Origin: Astropecten irregularis | Taxonomy: Eukaryota > Echinodermata > Asteroidea > Paxillosida > Astropectinidae | Length of the DNA stretch: 64,000 bases | Assembly (NCBI GenBank): GCA_963971285.1 | Contig: OZ020246.1 | Location: forward strand, 10,027,217 to 10,091,216 | Direction of reading: 5' to 3' | Shown: positions 1 through 7,900 of the stretch, piece after piece | Position numbering within the stretch: position 1 is the stretch's first letter | Layout of the letters: the number at the start of each line of letters is the position of its first letter | Translations under genes and position numbers: made by a program | The notes under the pieces: model-generated | The model's input: only the letters and a program-made list of their open reading frames with translations | The model's database searches: none | What the model was told of the DNA's origin: nothing

Positions 1-976
1 ACCCATGATTGACTAAAAAGCAGGAATGTCATTTTCATGGGACTTTTCTTGGACATACGGTGGAGCAGGTAGTCTGCAGAATAAAATCCAACGAACATTG
101 GCAAGCACTATGAAGTAGTTATTACTACGAAAGCTTTATATGTAGTTATTACCCTAGCTAGTCTTTAAGTGCTGCCTCAATTTTCGTTACTATTTTGATA
201 GCCTAACACTGCTACCCATGATTGACTATAAAGCAGGAATGTAATTTTCATGGGACTTCACTATAATTGCAAGGGATTTTCTGAAATTTGAATCAGATTG
301 TGTGGGATTCCATGGGATTTAACGGATTATGCGGATTTTGTGGGATTTAAAGGATTTTGTGGATTTTGTGAGATTTGAAGGATTTTGTGGAATTTAAAGG
401 ATAACCAGTATGTGGATTTCATGGGATTACATTGCTTGACACTTTGTGATATATCTGAACTATTTCCTCTGTGTGGATTACTGGACACATGTTTGATAAT
501 TTCAAGAAATTGAAATGGACAATTTAGGACACAACCAACAAATCTGTTTCATTTTCTTAAGCTGTGGGCGGTGCTGGGCGGGCCAGCCCGGCACAGGAAA
601 TTTGCGCCCGCAATGTACGTCTGAAATAAACTCTGCCGCCCAGCACAAATTTCCGCAGAGTGAATAAAAGTATTGCCAATATCGTGAATTTTGATCACAT
701 TCCAGAATAAAAGTTCACTCTTTTCTGTTATACACCTGAAATTCATTGAATATCAGTCCTTAAAATGTAGCTTTATACCATTAAATGGCTCTGCCGTCAG
801 AACAGTGAAAATGTTGGCCCTGGACCTTGATCATGTTGCAGCTGCATTTTTCTCACCGCGGCTCAACTTCATATCTAGAGCCCACCACTAAAATTGGTCT
901 GGCTAGAACCCTGTTCAGCACTTCATTTAAAATGCAGTGATCATCATTATTGGCTGTCATTGAGAGGAGTCATTAC
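1..976. other. Left edge: NOP9 intron 4, no further exon recognised
   Basis: I could not find the next NOP9 exon here. The stretch holds a direct duplication of about 45 bp (2-45 and 212-256) and a diverged, G/T-rich tandem repeat of GGATTTTGTGGGATTTAAA-like units (about 285-430). Short open frames on both strands show no family resemblance. Confidence 0.5.
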
Positions 977-1081
977 CTTTGAAGTTCTCTGCGCTCAGGA
1001 TGCTGTTGGCGATTTTCTTGAGGCAGAGCTGCATTCTTTCCGGCACGTTTTTCAGGAGCAGTTCTGTCTGTTTGCTTGCTC
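977..1081 (-). CDS. NOP9: NOP9 coding exon 4
   Basis: 105 bp, phase 1 at both ends; acceptor CATCTTGTAG and donor AAAG|GTAATG. It encodes ASKQTELLLKNVPERMQLCL and then KKIANSILSAENFK, corresponding to the linker helix after the LQVLGG motif in animal NOP9. Conservation is weaker here, so the call rests mainly on matching phase and position. Confidence 0.7.
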
Positions 1082-3611
1082 CTACAAGATGAAATACACA
1101 AGGAAAGAATTCTGGCGATTGTAATAGTCTATGGGAGTTGCATATGATGTGGAATTCTTGCATAAAAATTTAGTGCAATTTCTTTGCAGGTTTTAAACTG
1201 CATACTGTACAATATGTAGCTCAAAAGCTGGAAAGTTGTTGTTCAAAACTCAAGCTGTGTTGAAATAATGTATTAAAGGTAGATTGGTGCCAAACCATTG
1301 ACTACTTCCTTAGGCTTTGTATCCTTCATCTGAACTCTGAGGATTTGTTGAACTCTGAGGTTCCTTGTTCAAAACGAAACATTTCTCTTTGCAAACAATA
1401 GCCAGAAGCCTCTATTTTGATACCAGCTTTTAAATATCTGTGCGAACTGAAACCAAAGAGGGAGTTGGAGCTGATCATACCGATGTTTCAGACAGTGACA
1501 AGAGTCCTCCTACCTTTGTTCTGCTGGTCTCTCGACAGCTTACTCCTGGCAAACTGGTCTGGTACCCTGACCCCACCCAGCACCTGTATCATGGTGCCCA
1601 GGATGTGGCTGCCGTAGGTGTCCGTCATCACCGAGTCCAGACTGTTGAGGAGTTGCTCAGCCATGAAGAGGACTGTGTAAGGGGAATTAATCATACCAGA
1701 TAGTTCTAAATCTGTCCCTTGTATTGCCAGTGTGCTGGCAATTAAGTCATTTCAAGCAAGTCTAAGGGCCATTACGAAACAAGGCTTGAGGCTAGGCTTG
1801 GAACTTATTCGCTACTGCCAAACGAAGTGAAGGGATTGGGCCACATGACGAAGTCAAAGAAAGGCTCCAGCTTCGCTATGTATCTCAAGCCCTTCATTTC
1901 ATTTATGGCACAAAATGGCGGTAGCACAAAAGATCTCAAGCCTAGCTTCATTTTGTAAAGGCCCTACATGTCAAGTTATTGGGAAGCCTCTGGTTACTTC
2001 AAGTTCTATATCGCCTCTCATGTAACCACCTCAAAATTCTGAGGCAATGCTATGCTACTTTTCAGGTGGAATAGCATCTGACAATCACCAATAGGGCTCC
2101 GTGCTTGTGACGTCACATTGAGAAGTTCGGACCAACAAGTCGCACGTGGCCCCATTAACATACACGTAAATGTTGTGATGTTTGTCTAAACATCCGGGTA
2201 ACTATAGCTGTCGAAATAGCTCGAGTGCAGAGCCCTTTTATTCCTTGATGCATTATGCATGGGACTTACAGTATAACTTTTCACTGATGCAAAGATTTTA
2301 AGGTATGTGGAAGAGTGAATGTTTGTCTTTGAAGAAGATTTCTGGGAAAGGCACAGATGACTTTGATTGAAATTTACCCTTTTCTTGAAGGTCAGCACCT
2401 TCCACTCCACCATCCAAAACCGGGACAGTTTGGAGGAGAGCCTTTTGGACTACGTGCCCGGCGAAGCGGTCTTTGACGACGACCTCAAAGTCACCCAGAA
2501 CACCGTCCAGGAACTTCCCGAGTTGTGATGGCCGGGCACGGACCAGAATCTCCTCCAAGATTCGGGAGACGGTCTGGTTCTGACAGAGCTTGACCTGCTC
2601 ATTCTCCATCTGACTGAAAACATTCTCCAGGAACAAGTCTGCAAAACAGAATTGTTAAGGGGGAAAAAGAAGAAGCTTTAAAAATATAAATTACACAAGC
2701 ACCGCAATGAAATTTGAAGGGTTTAAGTCTCGATTTGAACTTTTTCCTCACTTAACCACCTTAGTAAAAAAAATAGTAGTAACCTTTACTCGTGACTCAT
2801 TTTCATTTTCAAAAATCTACTTGGCCTACATCTAGATTTAGAACTAGAAGGCTTACTCCATTGAACTTTGCATTCAATATTCATCAATATTCATGATTTA
2901 CTGTGGTACCCGCCGTGATATTGGATTCGATTCACCCTGCAGACCCCAGCTAGCTAGCTCGGTGGCCTAGCAGGTAAGGCATCTGCATGCTGCACTAGTA
3001 AGCAGGAGGTCGTGGGTTTGAATCCCACCTGAGCAAGCATGTGATTTTTTCATCCATGTCGGTGGAGGGCAAGCCTAATTTGCATATTGGGCCTTGTAAT
3101 ACACGGATTTACACTTCCAAAAAAGCGCATGAGTGCGCGTGATAGTGCCTCGTTTTGAAGTCGCGATCAAAACTGCCGAAGTGTAAACCCGTGTATTGTC
3201 TTCGACAATGGACGGGCTTACACTTCGAAAAGGGCGCATGCGTGGAAGTGCCTCGTTTTGAAGTTGCGATCAAAATCCAAGATGGCCGCCATGGTGTAAA
3301 CCCGTGTATTGCGAAGGCCCTTGCTCCGATTCTGTGCAGCTCAGTTCGACTCACACTGCACTCGAATCACAGTCACTGGTTAGTGGTTGAACAACAAACA
3401 ACAGTTAAAATGCCTACCTACCTTGTTCGTTATCGTCTTGAAATCCATCTTTTAAAGTGTCTGCTACGCGACGATAGTATCCCAGAGTATGCTCATCGAG
3501 TCTTCCAACCCTTCCGTCAGGTTTGCTGGACATATCTTTCCCATGACTGGGTTGTTTTTGAAACTTATTTTTCTGCGACATGTGCGACATATGCCGCATG
3601 GAAGCAGCCAT
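977..3611 (-). CDS. NOP9: NOP9, nucleolar Pumilio-repeat pre-rRNA processing factor (5' part only)
   Basis: Coding exons, in transcript order: 3422-3611, 2378-2638, 1514-1672 and 977-1081 (715 bp, 238 codons plus one base). The gene continues beyond the left edge. Family knowledge: NOP9 is a nucleolar RNA-binding protein built of Pumilio-like repeats that binds pre-18S rRNA/ITS1 and is needed for small-subunit maturation. Seen: a basic N-terminus followed by the segment LDEHTLGYYRRV, which resembles the animal NOP9 N-terminal helix; Puf-like helices with NQTVSRILEEIL and DRFAGHVVQKAL; and a further repeat with DTYGSHILGTMIQVLGG, the motif where animal NOP9 has THGSFVVRTLLQVLGG. The start was placed at the second in-frame ATG (3611), because it has the AAAATGGCTGC context and is followed by the basic stretch; an upstream ATG at 3629 is possible. 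All visible introns are phase 1. The C-terminal repeats are not in the window. Confidence in the family is high; the exact exon 2 donor is less sure. Confidence 0.88.
1514..1672 (-). CDS. NOP9: NOP9 coding exon 3
   Basis: 159 bp, phase 1 at both ends; acceptor TTACACAG and donor AAAG|GTAGGA. It encodes LFMAEQLLNSLDSVMTDTYG followed by SHILGTMIQVLGG, the best-conserved NOP9 segment in the window, then a basic linker. Confidence 0.87.
1766..1964. mobile_element. Foldback element family D (NOP9 intron 2)
   Basis: Ends GGGCCATTACGAAACAAGGC and TTTTGTAAAGGCCC, with AGGCTTGAGGCTAGGC inside the left end. A second copy lies at 14102-14328. Confidence 0.8.
2082..2215. repeat. Dispersed repeat (two copies)
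   Basis: It contains GTGACGTCACATTGAGAAGT, CGCACGTGGCCCCATTAAC and AACATCCGGGTAACTATAGC. The second copy is at 52783-52935. It carries a CRE-like TGACGTCA. Confidence 0.75.
2378..2638 (-). CDS. NOP9: NOP9 coding exon 2
   Basis: 261 bp, phase 1 at both ends. The acceptor TTTTGCAG joins so that the split codon gives Asp. It encodes two Puf-type helical repeats, including SRILEEILVRARPSQLGKFL and RFAGHVVQKALLQTVPVL. The donor used here is AAGG|GTAAAT. An alternative donor at 2399 (GAAG|GTGCTG) is also phase 1 and would remove seven residues. Confidence 0.83.
2950..3045 (+). repeat. tRNA-like sequence (SINE head or tRNA pseudogene) in NOP9 intron 1
   Basis: Pol III-type A box (TGGCCTAGCAGG) and B box (GGGTTTGAATCCC), with partial acceptor and D stems. 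The anticodon arm is not canonical, so a working tRNA is unlikely. Confidence 0.6.
3090..3320. mobile_element. Foldback element family E (NOP9 intron 1)
   Basis: Nested inverted copies of TTTACACTTCGAAAAGGGCG and AAACCCGTGTATTG. Contains GGGCCTT..AATACACGG ends. Second copy at 49096-49303. Confidence 0.8.
3422..3611 (-). CDS. NOP9: NOP9 coding exon 1
   Basis: It encodes the basic, Met/His/Lys-rich N-terminus and then LDEHTLGYYRRVADTLKD. The donor reads CAAG|GTAGGT on the minus strand and leaves one base of a split codon (phase 1). The following intron (2639-3421) carries a foldback repeat and a tRNA-like sequence. Confidence 0.82.
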
Positions 3612-3615
3612 TTTG
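3604..3615 (-). promoter_or_regulatory. NOP9 start context, YY1/TISU-like
   Basis: The minus strand reads CAAAATGGCTGC around the chosen ATG. It matches 10 of 12 positions of the TISU consensus SAASATGGCGGC, an element known in mammals to combine a YY1 site with efficient initiation on very short leaders. Function here is inference. Confidence 0.4.
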
Positions 3616-4846
3616 AATACCGCCCTCAATAGTCTTTTAATGTGGAATCACAAATGTAAAAAGAGGGCGCTCTCACGAAAATTTCATTGACTTCAATAGT
3701 GAAAAATGATGACCTCAAACTTTTACAGTAAACAAAACCTCATCCAGGGCCGGGTCTCCCATTTTTTGCACAATACTGCAAATATGTTAGTTTGAACATT
3801 AATCTCCCTAATTCTTTTACATTTTGGATGGGTCATCGCAGGAGAATGTTTGCAATTTGCCCAATAACAAAACTTCATGAAAATAATTCCCCTAAGGTTG
3901 TGATATCTTGTCATATAAATTACACACAGTAATTGTATGGCCCCCCACAAAATATGTTTCAAAATATCACTAGGTCAATAAATAAAACTTGATTCTTGAT
4001 TTTCAATTGGAATGATCCCTCAGTTTTATTTATTGTAAAATAGATCCCAAAGTTTGGAATATCAAATCAATTTACCAGACTTTATAAAATACAGGACTGA
4101 AAAAGATTGTATCAAATTGTATACAATATTACGTGAAATCAAACACCATACATGTGTTTATACTTAAATGCCCAATATATTATATTAAATTTTACATCGT
4201 GAGTAATTACACAAGAAAGGAAAAAAGTAAACACCGGATCAACATTTGCTTATGGCTATAAAAGCATGTACAACATTGGTAAATGTGACACTGATTTGTC
4301 ATGGAATAAAAACAAACCAAGGTGAAATTATTTTCAGCTTATTTGATCATGATTAAAAAACAGCAGGAAACAATGAAAAAAACATGTGGCAATTGTTACG
4401 CCAAACATCGCTGTCTCATTTTTGATCTTGCCAAGATAAAAAAACATATTTTGGTGTTTGGTTTTACAAGCAGGTCACAGTGGGCCTGACGTGATCTGCC
4501 CAATTACTTTTGCGCCCTTTTCTCTTAGTTTTTGAGTCTCTCTCCCTCTCAATATTAAACCTTTTTTTTTGGGGGGGGGGGCTGAAAAAAGGGTGGGACA
4601 CACACACTACACAAACCTCCAAAATACTTCCTTTTTCTATCCATACAAAGTTTTTTTTTAGCACAAACAAAGATAGACAGGTTGAGTCTTATAACAATAC
4701 AGATGTATTTAACTTTTTTGAGTTTTGATTACAGTAAACCTTTAAGAAGCAACGGTATCAAAATAGTAGAGGCTTCTGGGTATCAATGGCACTGATCAAG
4801 GTTTAATCCCTATAGGGTTTCCTATAAGGTTTTTGCAGGTGGCCAA
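3616..4846. other. NOP9 upstream region / probable 3' UTR of the Tan-like gene
   Basis: No coding exon is recognised. The stretch lies between the NOP9 start and the Tan-like stop codon. Minus-strand AATAAA signals occur at 4025-4034, which would give a 3' UTR of about 0.8 kb for the Tan-like gene. A G homopolymer lies near 4570. The segment 4636-4745 is a diverged copy of sequence at 32711-32827. Confidence 0.5.
4025..4034 (-). promoter_or_regulatory. Candidate polyadenylation signals of the Tan-like gene
   Basis: Two overlapping AATAAA hexamers on the minus strand (TTTATTTATT on the plus strand), about 815 bp after the Tan-like stop. They are the closest clear pair, but they are unverified. 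Confidence 0.4.
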
Positions 4847-4953
4847 CTATTGGGGACGCTGCGTTACCACAACTGGAAGTACCACAACTGGGTCGGTTCC
4901 TGAGGGGTTATCCACATAGATGCTGAAAGTGCCATCAAGTACATCAAAGACGC
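4847..4953 (-). CDS. Tan-like gene, terminal coding exon
   Basis: 107 bp, ending in TAG at 4847-4849. It encodes VFDVLDGTFSIYVDNPSGTD and a short Val-rich tail. The (T)G-V-F-D-x-x-x-G-T-x-x-I-Y-x-D-N-P pattern is the usual last beta-hairpin of C45 proteins. Acceptor TTTCTTCCAG. Confidence 0.88.
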
Positions 4954-7900
4954 CTGGAAGAAAAAATACAATAAACACCATTTAAATCAAAACAGAAAAC
5001 GCCACCTTCATTCGTGAAATAACCACAAGGGAAACTGACTGAGTTATTTTAAGTCATTGAAAAGTGAACAAAGAAAAATTGACTGGAGCGGGATTCGAAC
5101 CGGCGACCTCCTGAATACCGTACAGGCACTCTACCAACTGAGCCATCCAGCCCTATGTTGGTGGTGACCCCAATAGTCAACTATCTTTGTTCGTTTGGCA
5201 GTCAGAAGCCATGAAACCACGCACACACCGCCACACCCCAGGGATCGTTTCAATGATACACGCAACAATGCTGCAACCTGGGAACGGCACATGGGGGATC
5301 AAAATTAGTGGTTTCATGGCTTGTAACTGCCAAACGAGCAAAGATAATTTGACTATTATGGACACCGCCAACATAGGGCTGGATATAGCTCATTTTGTAA
5401 GAGCGATGGTACGGTATTCCATTGGTTGTAGGTTCAAATCCAGCTCCAGTCAACTTTTCTTTGATCACTTTTCAATGAATTTGAATGAATTCAAATATAT
5501 CCCAAGACAAGACTGGAAAATGCTATTAGAAGATTTTGACATTTTCTGCCTAATTTCACTATGCCACCAACAGAGGGCGCTAACCTAATTTCACTATGCC
5601 ACCAATAGAGGGCGCTCTTTAGTCACATTTCGCTCACCTGTAGCTAATGTTGCCATATAATCTGGAGGTTTGCCATTCCTGTAGACGGGGAACTTGGTAT
5701 CATCTTGGTTACTGAGCACAGCAAGAACGGAGGCCAAGCTCTTGATCCCGTCAGCCCCAGACGTCAGCACCGCTTGCTCCCTGTGGATGGAACTGCTGTC
5801 TTCGTGATGATCCACATGGGTCATATGTCGATACCTAATAATTATTAAAGGTACAATACATGATTGGTAAAGGTCACAGGACAGCACTCATACTTTGTCT
5901 GATCCAACAAGTACATGAAATAATAAACCTGTGAAAATGCGAGCTCAATCGGATATCTGAAGCAACATGCCCACCCCACTGTGGATATCAGTTGATACAG
6001 TTCAGAGCCGTAAATAAAGAGAGTTTGGCCAACTCGGTTTCAGGCATCTCATTTATGATTGGTCAATAGCCCTCACGTGACTACAAGGCGCCATGTTAGC
6101 TACCAACTTTGAGTCAATCAATTGCAATATTTCACATTTGTCTTTGCCCTATATTTAGGAGAAATGCACATTCCATGGTTTCATGATCACAACAAATGGC
6201 ACACCATTGTAAAGAGGAATAACGAAGCTTTCCAATGATGTCAGTTTCACCGTTCATAGATCCGTAACAAAAAAGATATACATGTAATCCCTCAAACTTG
6301 AGTTGCAGAACTTTTTTGAGGGGTATATTAGACAAACAACCATTGCTAAAATAGTTTGCGCGCCCGCGCGCGCGTGTGTATGCGCATCCACCGTAGGTCC
6401 CCAACATGGCGCAGTTAGCCAAACTCTCTTTATTTACGGCTCTGATACAGTTCTCTGAATACTGCCCTCTGTTGACCAAAAACAGTTATGTTTTTGACAG
6501 CCATAATTGTTCAACTCTTGCTGTTTAAGGATGGACCAATTGATATTGGTTTTAAGATCGATTTCAAAGTCTTCCAACAGCTTAACGGACAGAAAATTCT
6601 GGACGAAAGATTTCCGTCCTTTTTTTTTTCTGAAAAATGTATTAAGCATGAACCATTGGTCAAAATTTTAACCTGTTTCAATTCGGAAGGTTTATTTCAT
6701 TCAGGAAATTTGAAATCAAAAATAATTTTAGTACATCAATTTGGTTTACTTACATATTGAAGTGATAAGCAAAGCCATGCCTCAGGTCAGCTGATAGAGG
6801 CAGGGTTGTGACGTGATGGACTGGTACTCCCGCCTCATTGGTACCCGGCCCAATTTCAATATTCATCATCACTATCTCTGCAGGGTTTGGATGGTGCTGG
6901 GCAATATTTAGACTGACAAGGGGAAAATAAAAGAACAAGAAGTAGTAGGGAAGTCAGTGGAGAGATGATTCGTGTACCAGTTTATCAACAATGGAGTGAC
7001 TGATAAGACAATTAGATATTCATTATTATCTATTTTTGGTGATGAAACCAAGGATTCCTCGAAAGCGCACTAAGTGCTCAGTTGCTCGAAAGCCTGATGA
7101 AACCTTTTTAATATGGAAAGATGATGAGAAGAAGAAACAGTTTTAGAGGTGGGAGGCCAAAACCCCAGAGTAATATTCTGGGTAAAAACCCACAGAATTA
7201 GGTAGGGACTGAAAACCCAATCCAATTGTGGATTGAGCTCGGACTCGAACCCGGGCCACCAGAGGTGAAAGGCGAGGAAAAAACAGCTACGCCAACCTGA
7301 CTCCCCATAGTAACAGCACAGGGCTTTAGCCTCTAGCACAGTTCTTTCTAAATTTGCAATTGGCTCATTGGTTGAATGGGCAAAACGCATGCATGTGATA
7401 GAATCCTAAGACTGAGCCACATACCTTAAACCGTAGCCACAGCCAAGGGGATCGTCACTGATGATCTTCTGCGCATGCTCCAAGCTTGTTGCTGCTGCCA
7501 TGGCACGAATCATAGTGTAGGTACCTACAATGGAATGGGAAAAAAAGAGGTACATAAAATGGCAAACTGAAATATAAAATTGTTAAGTTTCCGTGTAAAG
7601 CTCAAGATTTTCTTGTCAATCTTTTCCCCTTGAAGTGCTGTTGATCGATCCGAGGGCACGACGGCACGTCCACCATTACTGGTGTGTCCCCGCCCATATT
7701 TTGTCCAGCAACAAAAAAAATTATGCTCCGCCGCACTCTATAATTGCAGGGTGTACGTGTCCCATGATTAGGGGATGTACACCCTGCAGTATAGAGTGCG
7801 GGGACGTTTCTTTTGTTGCCGAACAAAGTGTTGGATGTTTCCTACCTCCATGGTCGCGCTGTCGGATTGGTGTTTAGAGAAAACTAAACCTGAATACCTA

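Noticed and set aside
549-746. 65-aa minus-strand frame as a NOP9 exon
   Set aside because: The translation has no Puf-like helix pattern and no phase-compatible splice sites.
2379-2399. Shorter NOP9 exon 2 ending at GAAG|GTGCTG
   Set aside because: It preserves phase, but GTGCTG is a weaker donor than GTAAAT at 2377-2372; kept only as an alternative.
2950-3045. Functional tRNA gene
   Set aside because: The anticodon arm has an oversized loop and the acceptor stem is imperfect; it is best explained as a SINE head or pseudogene.
3155-3616. Plus-strand frame of 153 aa
   Set aside because: It is antisense to NOP9 exon 1 and runs into the family E foldback repeat; the minus strand carries the conserved protein.
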